Source of the DNA: Pseudomonas sp. LD120 | GTDB taxonomy: Bacteria; Pseudomonadota; Gammaproteobacteria; Pseudomonadales; Pseudomonadaceae | Direction of reading: 5' to 3' | DNA length: 64,000 nt | Assembly (NCBI RefSeq): GCF_009861525.1 | Contig: NZ_WVHL01000006.1 | Location: 1-64,000 of the forward strand | Part shown: piece by piece, positions 1 through 8,809 of the stretch | Layout of the letters: each line of letters starts with the position of its first letter | Numbering within the stretch: the first letter of the stretch is position 1 | The notes under the pieces: model-generated | What the model saw: only the letters and a program-made list of their open reading frames with translations | The model's database searches: none | What the model was told of the DNA's origin: nothing | Made by a program: the position numbers and the translations under genes

Positions 1-328
1 AGGTCATGCCCAGCCAGCCCAGTACCTGCTTCTTGTTGCCTCGGAAGAACGCCAGCATGGCGAAGCCGTAGGTGATCGAACTGAACAGCAGCAGAGCGGT
101 TTCGCCCAGTACGTAAGGCAGTTCGAAGATGTCGTGGCCCGACGGGCCACCCGCTACGTTGTTAACCAGTACCGCGTATACCGCGAAGATCGACGCAAAC
201 AGAATGCAGTCGGTCATCAGGTAGAGCCAGAAACCGAATACGGTCATCTCGCCCGAGTCGTGGTGATGGTCATCGTGCCCATGGTCATCGACATGGGCGT
301 GTCCAGCATTGGTCACTAAGTTCGACAT
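1..328 (-). CDS. cyoC: Cytochrome o ubiquinol oxidase subunit III (partial)
   Basis: N-terminal 109 residues of the bo3 oxidase subunit III, an inner-membrane protein that supports the proton-pumping quinol oxidase core. The gene reads on the minus strand and runs off the left edge, so its C-terminal half is missing. The start is ATG at 328-326, three bases beyond the cyoB stop. The N-terminus has a His/Asp-rich cytoplasmic stretch (HVDDHGHDDHHHDSGE) followed by the first membrane helices of the COX3 fold (FGFWLYLMTDCILFASIFA). Position directly downstream of cyoB and the family resemblance make the call safe. The His-rich tail is longer than I remember for the E. coli protein. Confidence 0.95.
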   Translation of the reverse strand, partial: MSNLVTNAGHAHVDDHGHDDHHHDSGEMTVFGFWLYLMTDCILFASIFAVYAVLVNNVAGGPSGHDIFELPYVLGETALLLFSSITYGFAMLAFFRGNKKQVLGWLGMT

Positions 329-331
329 GGA

Positions 332-2350
332 TTAAGCCTGTTCCAACGAGGTTTCAACACGGGTAGCCGGGATCTTGTTCTCCGATACCAGACGCTTGTG
401 CTGCTCGGCTTCGATGCGTTCGATCGTCTCGACCGGCACCATGTAGCCTTGATCATCACGGGCAGCGTGGATCGCGAAATAGATCACAGTGCCGGCCAGG
501 CTTGCGATGGCCAGCCACCAGATGTGCCAGATCATGGCGAAACCGAACACGGTCAGCAGGGCCCCCATGACCACACCGGTAGCGGTGTTGTTGGGCATGT
601 GGATCGGCTGGTAGCGGCTTGGCTGCGCGTAGGCAGTGCCATTTTCCTTGGCTTCGGTGAACGGATCGATGCCTTCGGCTTTGGGCAGCACCGCGAAGTT
701 GTAGAACGGCGGTGGCGACGAGGTCGACCATTCCAGGGTGTGGGCGTTCCATGGGTCGCCGGACACACACATGTTCTGCTTGCGGTCACGCACGCTGACG
801 TACAGCTGGATCAACTGGCAGGCGATACCCACGGCGATCATCAGTGCACCCACCATGGCCACGTACAGGTATGGCACCCACTCAGGGTTGGTGGTGGCGT
901 TCAGACGACGGGTCATGCCCATGAAGCCCAGTGCATAGAGCGGCATGAACGCGACGAAGAAGCCCGAGATCCAGAACCAGAAGGCAGCCTTGCCCCAACC
1001 TTCATGCAGCTTGAAGCCGAAGGCTTTCGGGAAGTAGAAGCTGAAGCCGGCGATGTAGCCGAATACCGCGCCGCCGATGATCACGTTGTGGAAGTGGGCG
1101 ATCACGAACAGGCTGTTGTGCAGGACGAAGTCCGCACCCGGAATGGCCAGCAGTACGCCGGTCATGCCGCCGATGGCGAAGGTCACCATGAAGCCCAGGG
1201 TCCACAGAACCTGGCTGGTGATACGCAGGCGGCCGTGGTAGATGGTGAACAGCCAGTTGAACAGCTTCACCCCCGTGGGGATCGAGATCAGCATCGTCGC
1301 CAGGCCGAAGAAGGCGTTGACGCTGGCACCCGACCCCATGGTGAAGAAGTGGTGCAGCCAGACCATGAAGCCCAGGATCGAAATCGCGCCGGACGCGTAG
1401 ATCATCGAGTGGTGGCCGAACAGGCGCTTGCCGGAGAAGGTCGAGATGACTTCGGAGAAGATACCGAACGCTGGCAGGATCAGGATGTACACCTCGGGGT
1501 GACCCCAGGCCCAGAACAGGTTCACGTACATCATTGGATTGCCACCAAGTTCATTGGTGAAAATGTGGAAATCCATGTAACGGTCAAGCGTCAGCAGTGC
1601 CAGGGTGGCGGTGAGGATCGGGAACGAAGCCACGATCAGCACGTTGGCCCAGGTGCAGGTCCAGGTGAAGATCGGCATGTCCATCATCTTCATGCCCGGG
1701 GTACGCATTTTCAGCACGGTGGCCAGGAAGTTGACCCCCGTCAGCGTTGTCCCCAGCCCTGATAGCTGTAGCGCCCAGATGTAGTAGTCGACACCCACGC
1801 CCGGACTGTATTGCAGGCCCGACAGCGGCGGATAGGCAACCCAGCCGGTCTTGGCGAATTCGCCAACGCCCAGGGACAGGTTGATCAGCACCACGCCCGA
1901 TACCAGCAGCCAGAAGCTCAGGGAGTTGAGGAACGGATAGGCCACGTCACGCGCACCGATCTGCAGCGGCACGACCAGGTTCATCAGGCCAGTGAAGAAC
2001 GGCATCGCCATGAAGATGATCATGATCACACCGTGAGCGGTGAAGATCTGGTCATAGTGTTCAGGTGGCAGGTAGCCAGGCGAACCCTCGGTGGCCATGG
2101 CCAGCTGGGTACGCATCATGATGGCGTCGGCAAAACCACGCAGCAGCATGACCATGGCGACGATGATGTACATCACCCCGATTTTCTTGTGGTCGACGGA
2201 CGTCAGCCACTCGGTCCACAGGTAGGTCCACTTCTTGAAGTAGGTGATTGCCGCGAACAGCGCCAGACCACCGAGCGCGATCATGGCAATGGTCACCATG
2301 ACAATCGGCTCGTGGAACGGAATCGCTTCCAGACTTAATTTACCAAACAT
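332..2350 (-). CDS. cyoB: Cytochrome o ubiquinol oxidase subunit I
   Basis: Catalytic subunit of the bo3-type haem-copper quinol oxidase. It oxidises ubiquinol, reduces O2 to water and pumps protons across the inner membrane. The 672-residue length is about that of E. coli CyoB, and the alignment is nearly collinear from the first residue (MFGKLSLEAIPFHEP). Around residue 284 the motif WGHPEVYILILP carries the CuB histidine and the cross-linked tyrosine. The HH pair in VWLHHFF and the HFHNVIIGG segment supply further CuB and haem ligands. It lies between cyoA (4 bases upstream) and cyoC (3 bases downstream), so the genes form one operon. A GGAG ribosome site precedes the ATG. Confidence 0.98.
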   Translation of the reverse strand: MFGKLSLEAIPFHEPIVMVTIAMIALGGLALFAAITYFKKWTYLWTEWLTSVDHKKIGVMYIIVAMVMLLRGFADAIMMRTQLAMATEGSPGYLPPEHYDQIFTAHGVIMIIFMAMPFFTGLMNLVVPLQIGARDVAYPFLNSLSFWLLVSGVVLINLSLGVGEFAKTGWVAYPPLSGLQYSPGVGVDYYIWALQLSGLGTTLTGVNFLATVLKMRTPGMKMMDMPIFTWTCTWANVLIVASFPILTATLALLTLDRYMDFHIFTNELGGNPMMYVNLFWAWGHPEVYILILPAFGIFSEVISTFSGKRLFGHHSMIYASGAISILGFMVWLHHFFTMGSGASVNAFFGLATMLISIPTGVKLFNWLFTIYHGRLRITSQVLWTLGFMVTFAIGGMTGVLLAIPGADFVLHNSLFVIAHFHNVIIGGAVFGYIAGFSFYFPKAFGFKLHEGWGKAAFWFWISGFFVAFMPLYALGFMGMTRRLNATTNPEWVPYLYVAMVGALMIAVGIACQLIQLYVSVRDRKQNMCVSGDPWNAHTLEWSTSSPPPFYNFAVLPKAEGIDPFTEAKENGTAYAQPSRYQPIHMPNNTATGVVMGALLTVFGFAMIWHIWWLAIASLAGTVIYFAIHAARDDQGYMVPVETIERIEAEQHKRLVSENKIPATRVETSLEQA

Positions 2351-2353
2351 CGT

Positions 2354-3298
2354 TTACTCCTCTGCCCCGGCAGCTGAATGCGAACTCACGTCCATCCCTT
2401 CGGTTGCGGCCACTTCCTTCTCTTTCTTCTCGTGCTTGAGCGGCTGGCCCGGATTCATGCCCTCATACTTGTCGATGATGGTCTGAAACAGGTTCGGCGC
2501 GTACGCGGAGTAGAGCTCGACAGGATTGTTCTGGCTTGGCTTGGAAAGGGCTTCGTATTCAGCGGTGTCCAGCTGTTTAGGTGCCTTTTTGACTTCGTTT
2601 ACCCAGGCGTCGAAATCTTCCTGACTGGTGGCGATCGCTTTGAATTTCATGCCGGTAAAGCCCGCGCCGCTGTAGTTGGCGGAGATACCTTCAAGTTCGG
2701 TGTTCTGGTTGGCGATCAGGTGCAGCTTGGTGGTCATGCCCGCCATTGCGTAGATCTGGCCGCCCAGGCCCGGGATGAAGAACGAGTTCATCACGGTGTC
2801 GGAGGTCACGCGGAAGTTCACCGGAGTATGTGCCGGGAACACGATCTTGTTGACGGTGGCGATCCCTTGCTCGGGATAGATGAACAGCCACTTCCAATCC
2901 ATGGCGACCACTTCGATGGTCACCGGCTTGACGTCGGAGTCAATCGGACGGTACGGGTCCAGGGCGTGAGTCGACTTGTAGGTGACATAACCCAGGGCAA
3001 TGATGATGAGCACTGGAACCAGCCACACCGCGATTTCGATCTTGGTGGAGTGGGACCACTTCGGCGCGTAGGTCGCTTCCTTGTTCGAGGCGCGATACTT
3101 CCAGGCGAAGGCGAAGGTCATGATGATGACCGGCACAACCACCAGCAGCATCAGGAGGGTTGCCGTGATGATCAGGTTTCGTTCGTCCAGACCGACCTGA
3201 CCCTTGGGATCGAGCAAGGTCCATTTGCAGCCTCCCAGCATCAACATGCCGAGCAGCGGCAATAAGCCTAGTAATCTGGGGTACCTGTTTTTACTCAT
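2354..3298 (-). CDS. cyoA: Cytochrome o ubiquinol oxidase subunit II (lipoprotein)
   Basis: Subunit II of bo3 oxidase, 314 residues. I chose ATG 3298-3296 (MSKNRYPRLL) over a longer in-frame start because it follows an AGAGG ribosome site and gives a proper lipoprotein signal, with lipobox LGGC and Cys24 as the lipidated residue. Two membrane helices follow, then the periplasmic cupredoxin domain (VTIEVVAMDWKWLFIYPEQG). As expected for a quinol oxidase, the domain lacks the CuA ligand set of cytochrome c oxidases. The C-terminal tail is charged (HEKKEKEVAATEGMD). It is the first gene of the cyo operon, so control should lie in the long region upstream. Confidence 0.97.
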   Translation of the reverse strand: MSKNRYPRLLGLLPLLGMLMLGGCKWTLLDPKGQVGLDERNLIITATLLMLLVVVPVIIMTFAFAWKYRASNKEATYAPKWSHSTKIEIAVWLVPVLIIIALGYVTYKSTHALDPYRPIDSDVKPVTIEVVAMDWKWLFIYPEQGIATVNKIVFPAHTPVNFRVTSDTVMNSFFIPGLGGQIYAMAGMTTKLHLIANQNTELEGISANYSGAGFTGMKFKAIATSQEDFDAWVNEVKKAPKQLDTAEYEALSKPSQNNPVELYSAYAPNLFQTIIDKYEGMNPGQPLKHEKKEKEVAATEGMDVSSHSAAGAEE

Positions 3299-4045
3299 CT
3301 CACGACCTCTAAAGCAGCTTGCGCAATGCAGTTGGGTTTTGATCGCCAACACTTCACCCTGCCAAGGGTTGGCATTTTTCTTCAATTGAATAAGGGCCTG
3401 CCCGTTGGGTTAAACGCTCAACGACACATCCCGGGCTAGCAGTGGTTCTTATTCGATCTCGTGGTCAAAGGCCTTGTTACAGACCAATTCCATTTGGTGC
3501 GGAAGTTAGGAAGGCGCCGACACCCGCAGTCGCATGGGGCACTCAATCCGCCCCTCGACCGTCCTCGTGTGCTCAGGGATGAGCAGCGTCGGAAATTCAG
3601 TGCGGGCGATTGTAGATATGTCGCGTTTTATAAACCATGTCTTATCCCGAAATAATTTTTATCGTCGGGCGCAACAATCACACACGATTAGCGTCACAGA
3701 CAGAAATGATATAGATTTTCATTTGCAATAAAAACTCCAAAAAAAGACTCTCGACAGTTGCTCTCTCCCCCTCAAAAAACCGTTGAAGGCTGCACCTCAT
3801 AAGGCTTCATCCCTTGTAAAACGCGGTCTGCAACGCAAGGCATCGATAGCAAGCTATGGTTTTTTCGAACAGTGCGGCATACACAAACTGACAGACTTTT
3901 TTTGAACCCGTTGACCGCAAAGCCGTCTGTCCACACCCTGACTCAGCTCTTCTGCGACCACGCAACTGTGACAACATGTCGCACATTTGCCGCACCCGCG
4001 CTTGCCACAAATCACGGACATTTCCAGCCCTGAATGACAGACACA
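3299..4045. other. Long intergenic region upstream of cyoA
   Basis: About 750 bases without a convincing gene. The short open frames here have no start signals or recognisable products. The part around 3600-3760 is AT-rich and is the likely cyo promoter region. It contains a Fur-like sequence, listed separately. No strong -35/-10 pair and no clear ANR/FNR box (TTGAT-N4-ATCAA) was found, although cyo operons are oxygen- and iron-responsive in other pseudomonads. Confidence 0.5.
3708..3726. promoter_or_regulatory. Possible Fur-binding site upstream of cyo
   Basis: Read on the minus strand, this 19-mer (GCAAATGAAAATCTATATC) matches 14 of 19 positions of the classical Fur consensus by eye. It lies about 410 bases upstream of the cyoA start in an AT-rich segment. 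Iron control of cyo has been described in pseudomonads, but this site is only a pattern match. Confidence 0.3.
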
Positions 4046-4080
4046 AAAAGGCCCCGACTCCGTGAGGAGCCGAGGCCTTG
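4046..4080 (-). terminator. Rho-independent terminator of dsbB
   Basis: On the minus strand a GC-rich stem (AAGGCCTCGGCTCC paired with GGAGTCGGGGCCTT, loop TCAC) is followed by a T run. It begins 9 bases after the dsbB stop codon. Confidence 0.85.
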
Positions 4081-4088
4081 CAGGCGAA

Positions 4089-4598
4089 TCAGTTGACCGT
4101 CTTGCGGTTACGGACAATGCCCAAGGGCACCAGGATCACCGTCAGCACAAACGCCAGCAATGCCCATTGCGCCAGGGACAAGCCCAGGATCGGCGGATAC
4201 GGCGTGGAGCAAAAACCGTCGACTTGAAAGCCCAGGGGAAAGATCGTCGCCAACGGCAGGCTATCGACAAACGGCTGCAGCACATCAATGCCGCAGCTCA
4301 CCGCCGGGTAGAACTGGGTGTATACATGGTGCCCGGCCACCCCGGCCCCGGCGATGGCACTGATGACCACCAGGGTTTCCATGACGGTGATACTGCGTCG
4401 TGAACTCATGGCCGCGCCGATGAAGGCAAACAGCGCGATCAACAGCAAGGCATAGCGCTGCAGGATACACAGCGGACAGGGCGCTTCGCCCAACACCACT
4501 TGCCTGTACAGAGCGCCGCCGATCAGCGCCAGGCAGATCACCCCAAGCAGCACCAGGAAACGTCGTTCACGCCCTAATCGCAGTCTGTCGTCACTCAT
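4089..4598 (-). CDS. dsbB: Disulfide bond formation protein DsbB
   Basis: Inner-membrane quinone reductase that reoxidises DsbA so that disulfides can form in the periplasm. It has 169 residues and four predicted membrane helices. The two redox pairs are visible: Cys41-Cys44 (CPLC) in the first periplasmic loop and Cys102/Cys130 in the second. The start at MSDDRLRLGR is preceded by AAGGA at good spacing; the longer frame upstream is not needed. It is a single gene with its own terminator. Pseudomonads often carry two DsbB paralogues, so this may be either one. Confidence 0.93.
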   Translation of the reverse strand: MSDDRLRLGRERRFLVLLGVICLALIGGALYRQVVLGEAPCPLCILQRYALLLIALFAFIGAAMSSRRSITVMETLVVISAIAGAGVAGHHVYTQFYPAVSCGIDVLQPFVDSLPLATIFPLGFQVDGFCSTPYPPILGLSLAQWALLAFVLTVILVPLGIVRNRKTVN

Positions 4599-4894
4599 CC
4601 CTATTCCTTTTCTGTTGTCTGTTCCACCGCCCTGCCGTGCCTGGCACGACAACAGGCGGTGAAGTTGCGAAGTTGATTGATTGCCATGGGAGTGCGCGCA
4701 AGTCTACACGCTGATCATGACCTTTGAATGCCTTGCGTGGCAGGAGCCCAGCAAGCGCCCCGTCCCTATCCAGCCCCCCAGGTGCAGGCTTGAATGCACA
4801 CGGATGGGCTGAAGGCGGAAGCATTGCATTCGTATCGCAGGGAATTAACGACAGACAGGTTAAGCCGGGATTAACGCAGGTGCCTTGACTGGCG

Positions 4895-6076
4895 CTATTC
4901 CAGAGCCGCGGCGGGACCGAAGAACTCGTAGCGACTCTGCTGCTCAGGGACGCCCAACGCCTTCAGGTGGCGCTTGATCGCCGTCATGAATCCCTTGGGC
5001 CCGAGAAAGTAAGCGTCCAGATCGCGCTGCTGCGGCAGCCATTGCCCCAGCTGTTCACACGTCAACAGACCCAACTTGTCAGCCGCCGGGCTGACACCAT
5101 CATCCTCGGCGTAGCAGTAGAAGCGCTGGAGCTGTGGATAACGCCGGGCCAACTCATCGACCCAATGACGGAACGCATGCACCTGGCCATTACGCGCGCA
5201 ATGGATGAAATGCACCGGGCGCTCGCATGCCAACGCCGCCTCCAACATAGGCAAGGTCGGGGTGATGCCCACGCCACCACTGATCAGCACCAGCGGCTTG
5301 TCGCTGGCGGCCAGGGTGAACTCGCCCGCTGGCGGAAACAGCAGAATACTCGCCCCCACCGGACACTGGTCATGCAGGTAGTTGGACGCCACGCCACCGC
5401 TTTCGCGCTTGACGCTGATGCGGTACTGGCCCTGATTGGAAAGTGCCGACAAGGAATAATTACGGCGGATCTCCTCGCCCTCTATAAACAGTTGCAAACC
5501 TATGTATTGCCCCGGCTTGGCAGCGAGGATCGGCCCCTGGTCTTGCGGCGCAAAATAGAACGAGGTGATTTCCGCACTCTCCTGCACTTTCTGCACCAGT
5601 TTGAATGCCCGAGCCCCACGCCAGCCGCCTGGCGCCTGAGCCTTCTCGTCATAGATAGCGGCCTCGGCGCCAATGAGCAGATCCGCCAACTGGTTATACG
5701 CCGCGCCCCAAGCGCTAAGCACTTCGGCAGTGGCGATCTCGCTGCCCAGCACCTCCGAGATCGCTCGCAACAGGCAGCCTCCGACAATCGGGTAATGCTC
5801 CGGCAGAATCTGCAGGGCCACGTGTTTATTGATGATCCGGGTCACCAGATCCCCCAGTTGATCCAACTGGTCGATATGTCGGGCGTACATCAGCACGCCA
5901 TTGGCCAAGGCTCTGGGCTGATCGCCACTGGCCTGATGCGCCTGGTTGAACAGCGGGCGCACGCCGGGGTACTCACTGAGCATCATCCGGTAGAAGTGGG
6001 TGATCAGGGCCTCGCCGCCGCTTTCCAGCAGGGGCACAGTGGCTTTGATGATGGCGCGATCTTGGACGCTAAGCAT
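4895..6076 (-). CDS. hmp: Nitric oxide dioxygenase (flavohaemoglobin)
   Basis: Detoxifies nitric oxide by converting NO and O2 to nitrate with NAD(P)H. It has 393 residues in three domains: an N-terminal globin (about 1-140), an FAD-binding ferredoxin-reductase domain (about 150-255, RRNYSLSAL motif) and a C-terminal NAD domain (ISGGVGITPTLPML). The globin-pocket residues sit where E. coli Hmp has them: Tyr29, Gln53, proximal His85 and Tyr95. It is divergent from a NorR-type activator, and the shared intergenic region has the arrangement expected for NO-inducible sigma-54 control. In P. aeruginosa this pair is called fhp/fhpR. Confidence 0.97.
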   Translation of the reverse strand: MLSVQDRAIIKATVPLLESGGEALITHFYRMMLSEYPGVRPLFNQAHQASGDQPRALANGVLMYARHIDQLDQLGDLVTRIINKHVALQILPEHYPIVGGCLLRAISEVLGSEIATAEVLSAWGAAYNQLADLLIGAEAAIYDEKAQAPGGWRGARAFKLVQKVQESAEITSFYFAPQDQGPILAAKPGQYIGLQLFIEGEEIRRNYSLSALSNQGQYRISVKRESGGVASNYLHDQCPVGASILLFPPAGEFTLAASDKPLVLISGGVGITPTLPMLEAALACERPVHFIHCARNGQVHAFRHWVDELARRYPQLQRFYCYAEDDGVSPAADKLGLLTCEQLGQWLPQQRDLDAYFLGPKGFMTAIKRHLKALGVPEQQSRYEFFGPAAALE

Positions 6077-6123
6077 AAGAACAACTCCTGGATATTTGAT
6101 GACTTGCAGGTTGTCCTTGTCTA

Positions 6124-6140
6124 ATCAGCTTTCATGCCAA
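6124..6140 (-). promoter_or_regulatory. Putative sigma-54 promoter of hmp
   Basis: On the minus strand TTGGCATG-N4-CTGAT resembles the -24/-12 consensus TGGCACG-N4-TTGCW. The -24 half is nearly perfect. The -12 half has GA where GC is usual, so it may be weak. It lies about 50 bases upstream of the hmp start and downstream of the NorR-type sites. Confidence 0.6.
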
Positions 6141-6156
6141 CTATAAAAGTCTTATA

Positions 6157-6169
6157 AATCATAAAGTTA
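6157..6169 (+). promoter_or_regulatory. Possible IHF site between NorR sites and hmp promoter
   Basis: AATCATAAAGTTA matches WATCAA-N4-TTR with one mismatch. It sits between the sigma-54 promoter and the activator sites, where IHF bending is usually needed. AT-rich DNA gives many chance matches. Confidence 0.4.
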
Positions 6170-6180
6170 AAAAGCTTGTA

Positions 6181-6191
6181 GTCATAAAGAC
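6181..6191. promoter_or_regulatory. NorR-type enhancer site 1
   Basis: GTCATAAAGAC fits the NorR core GT-N7-AC. It is the site nearest to the hmp promoter, about 41 bases from the -24 element. Confidence 0.6.
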
Positions 6192-6206
6192 ATCCAGGCG
6201 CTTATA

Positions 6207-6217
6207 GTCACTTCGAC
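6207..6217. promoter_or_regulatory. NorR-type enhancer site 2
   Basis: GTCACTTCGAC fits GT-N7-AC. It lies 26 bases from site 1, with a less AT-rich centre than the other two. Confidence 0.5.
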
Positions 6218-6225
6218 CACATGGA

Positions 6226-6236
6226 GTCATTATGAC
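6226..6236. promoter_or_regulatory. NorR-type enhancer site 3 overlapping the norR start codon
   Basis: GTCATTATGAC is a perfect palindrome fitting GT-N7-AC, and it contains the norR ATG (6232-6234). With sites 1 and 2 it gives three sites, the number known at the E. coli norVW enhancer. Occupancy here could also block norR expression. Confidence 0.55.
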
Positions 6237-7782
6237 CGCAAAATCTCTGCTGACGACCCTGCTGCCCCTGGTGAGTGATTTGTCCCGGGAACTGCCCGAG
6301 GGTGAGCGTTATCGCCGCCTGCTGGAAGCGCTGCGCGCCCTGCTCCCCTGCGACGCCGCCGCCCTGTTGCGCCTGGAAGGCGAATGGCTGGTGCCCCTGG
6401 CGGTCAATGGCCTGAGTACCGATACCCTGGGTCGGCGCTTCAAGGTCAGTGAACACCCGCGCTTTGCCGCCCTGCTCAGCAGCCCTGGGCCAACCCGCTT
6501 TGCCAGCGACAGTCAGTTGCCCGACCCCTATGACGGCTTGGTAGAAGGTCTCGACGATCACCTGGAAGTCCACGATTGCATGGGCTGCCCGCTATTCGTC
6601 GATGAACGCACCTGGGGTTTATTGACCCTGGACGCCCTGGACCCCCAGCGTTTCGAACCTATCGAACTGGACGCCCTGCAAGCGTTTGCCAGCCTCGCCG
6701 CGGCCACCGTCAGCGCCGCCGAACGCATCGAGCGCCTGGCCCAACGCGCCGAGAATGAGCACCAACGAGCGGAGGTCTACCGCCAAGCCAGCGGACAGCA
6801 GCGCGAGATGATCGGCCAGAGCAAAGCCCACAAACGCCTGCAAGAAGAAATAACCCTGGTGGGCGGCAGCGACTTGACGGTCCTGATCACCGGCGAAACC
6901 GGTGTCGGCAAGGAACTGGTGGCCCAGGCCATTCACGCCGCTTCGCCCCGGGCCGAACACCCCATCATCAGCCTCAACTGCGCAGCCCTGCCGGACACGC
7001 TGGTGGAGAGCGAGCTGTTCGGCCATGTGCGCGGGGCCTTTACTGGCGCGACCCAGGATCGTCACGGCAAATTCGAGCTGGCCAATGGCGGCACGCTGTT
7101 TCTCGATGAAGTCGGCGAGTTGTCGCTGACCGTGCAGGCCAAGCTGTTGCGGGTACTGCAAAGCGGCCAACTGCAGCGCCTGGGTTCGGACAAAGAACAC
7201 CAAGTGGACGTGCGCCTGATCGCCGCCACCAACCGCGACCTGGCCGAAGAGGTTCGCCACGGTCGCTACCGCGCCGACTTCTATCACCGACTGAGTGTCT
7301 ATCCCCTGCCGGTGCCGCCCCTGCGGGATCGTGGCCGCGACGTGCTGCTGCTCAGCGGCTACTTCCTGGAGCAGAACCGCTCGCGCATGGGCCTGGGCAG
7401 CCTGCGCCTGAGCACCGATGCGCAACAGGCGTTGCTGGCTTACCAATGGCCAGGCAACGTCCGCGAGTTGGAACATCTGATTGGCCGCAGCGCCCTCAAG
7501 GCCCTGGGCAACTGCCGTGAACGACCGAAAATTCTCAGCCTGGACGCGGCGGACCTGGACCTGCCACACCTCAGCGAGCCCCCCGTCGTCGAGCGCGCCG
7601 CTCAACGCGCCCTCACCGCGCCTCTCAACAGCGACCTGCGTCAAGCCACGGCGCATTATCAACGCCAGTTGATCAACGACTGCCTTGAACGCCATCAGCA
7701 AAATTGGGCCAGCGCCGCCCGTGAGCTAGGCTTGGATCGAGCCAACCTTAGTCGTCTGGCTAAACGCTTGGGCCTTAGGTAG
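6232..7782 (+). CDS. norR: Nitric oxide-responsive sigma-54 activator NorR/FhpR
   Basis: Enhancer-binding protein of 516 residues. The N-terminal GAF domain (about 1-175) senses NO through a non-haem iron; the Arg77, Asp101, Cys116 and Asp134 region resembles the ligand-bearing region of E. coli NorR. The central AAA+ domain has Walker A GETGVGKE at 221-228, the sigma-54 contact loop GAFTGA at 268-273 and Walker B LFLDEVGE near 290. A Fis-type HTH is at the C-terminus (WASAARELGLDRANLSRLA). It is divergent from hmp, its most likely target. Its start codon lies inside a NorR-type site, which suggests autoregulation. In P. aeruginosa the orthologue is named FhpR. Confidence 0.95.
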   Translation: MTAKSLLTTLLPLVSDLSRELPEGERYRRLLEALRALLPCDAAALLRLEGEWLVPLAVNGLSTDTLGRRFKVSEHPRFAALLSSPGPTRFASDSQLPDPYDGLVEGLDDHLEVHDCMGCPLFVDERTWGLLTLDALDPQRFEPIELDALQAFASLAAATVSAAERIERLAQRAENEHQRAEVYRQASGQQREMIGQSKAHKRLQEEITLVGGSDLTVLITGETGVGKELVAQAIHAASPRAEHPIISLNCAALPDTLVESELFGHVRGAFTGATQDRHGKFELANGGTLFLDEVGELSLTVQAKLLRVLQSGQLQRLGSDKEHQVDVRLIAATNRDLAEEVRHGRYRADFYHRLSVYPLPVPPLRDRGRDVLLLSGYFLEQNRSRMGLGSLRLSTDAQQALLAYQWPGNVRELEHLIGRSALKALGNCRERPKILSLDAADLDLPHLSEPPVVERAAQRALTAPLNSDLRQATAHYQRQLINDCLERHQQNWASAARELGLDRANLSRLAKRLGLR

Positions 7783-7903
7783 CGGCCAGAGGCCGAGACA
7801 AAGCGAGGGCGCGGCTAAAGCCCGCCCTGAACACGTCGATAACCCTTTATCAATGGTTACGCGTGGGTTGAGCCACGAGCCAATTTTTCCAGAGAAGGTT
7901 TCT

Positions 7904-8806
7904 ATGTCCTCCAACAAAGCCCGCGCAGACTCGCTTTCGCTTCTGCTGTTTACCTTGCGCAGCGGCAAGCTGATGGCCATCAACCTGCTTAAAGTCAGTG
8001 AAATCATCCCCTGCCCGCCACTGACCAAACTGCCTGAATCTCATCCCCACGTGAAAGGCATCGCCACCCTGCGGGGCAACTCGCTGTCGGTGATCGACCT
8101 CAGCCGGGCCATCGGCGAACGCCCCCTGGCAGACCCCGACGGCGGCTGCCTGATCGTCACGGACGTCAGCCGCTCCAAACAGGGCTTGCATGTACAGGCC
8201 GTGAGCAAGATCGTGCATTGCCTGACCACCGATATCCGCCCGCCGCCCTTTGGCTCCGGTGGCGTCAAGTCCTACATCACTGGAGTCACTCAGGTGGAAG
8301 GAACCCTGGTGCAAGTGCTGGACATCGAAAAAGTGATCCACGGTATCGCCCCGGCCCAGATCGAGACGGCGCCTACGGAACTGAGCATGGAAGACGCCGA
8401 CGCCCTGGGCAACGCGCGCATCCTGGTGGTGGATGACAGCCAAGTGGCGTTACAGCAATCGGTGCACACCCTGCGCAACCTGGGACTGCAATGCCACACC
8501 GCCCGCAGCGCCAAGGAGGCCATCGACTGCCTGTTGGAACTGCAAGGTACGGCCAACGAGATCAATCTGATCGTCTCGGACATCGAAATGTCCGAGATGG
8601 ACGGCTACGCGCTGACCCGGACCCTGCGGGAAACCCCGGACTTCGCTCACCTCTACGTGCTGCTGCACACCTCCCTGGACAGCGCCATGAACAGCGAAAA
8701 AGCCCGCCTGGCCGGCGCTAACGCGGTGCTCACCAAATTCTCCTCACCGGAGCTGACCCGCTGCCTGATCGATGCCGCCAAGGCCATCGCGACCCAAGGC
8801 GCCTGA
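7904..8806 (+). CDS. cheV: Chemotaxis coupling protein CheV (CheW-REC fusion)
   Basis: Couples chemoreceptors to CheA and can be phosphorylated, probably as an adaptation or phosphate-sink device. It has 300 residues. A CheW-like domain fills residues 10-150. A response-regulator receiver domain follows (about 171-295), with acidic pocket Asp177/Asp178, phospho-acceptor Asp226 (LIVSDIEMS) and conserved Lys near 272 (LTKFSSP). I chose the ATG at 7904 because AGAGAAGG precedes it; an upstream in-frame ATG would add 17 unlikely residues. A GNAT gene follows 3 bases later and may be co-transcribed. Confidence 0.95.
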   Translation: MSSNKARADSLSLLLFTLRSGKLMAINLLKVSEIIPCPPLTKLPESHPHVKGIATLRGNSLSVIDLSRAIGERPLADPDGGCLIVTDVSRSKQGLHVQAVSKIVHCLTTDIRPPPFGSGGVKSYITGVTQVEGTLVQVLDIEKVIHGIAPAQIETAPTELSMEDADALGNARILVVDDSQVALQQSVHTLRNLGLQCHTARSAKEAIDCLLELQGTANEINLIVSDIEMSEMDGYALTRTLRETPDFAHLYVLLHTSLDSAMNSEKARLAGANAVLTKFSSPELTRCLIDAAKAIATQGA

Positions 8807-8809
8807 GGC

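Noticed and set aside
398..1762. 454-codon open frame antisense to cyoB
   Set aside because: His/Gln/Asp-rich composition typical of the reverse strand of a GC-rich gene, no start signal, and it lies wholly opposite a certain gene.
3386..4045. Short frames upstream of cyoA as genes
   Set aside because: No ribosome sites, no recognisable sequence, and the region looks like promoter DNA.
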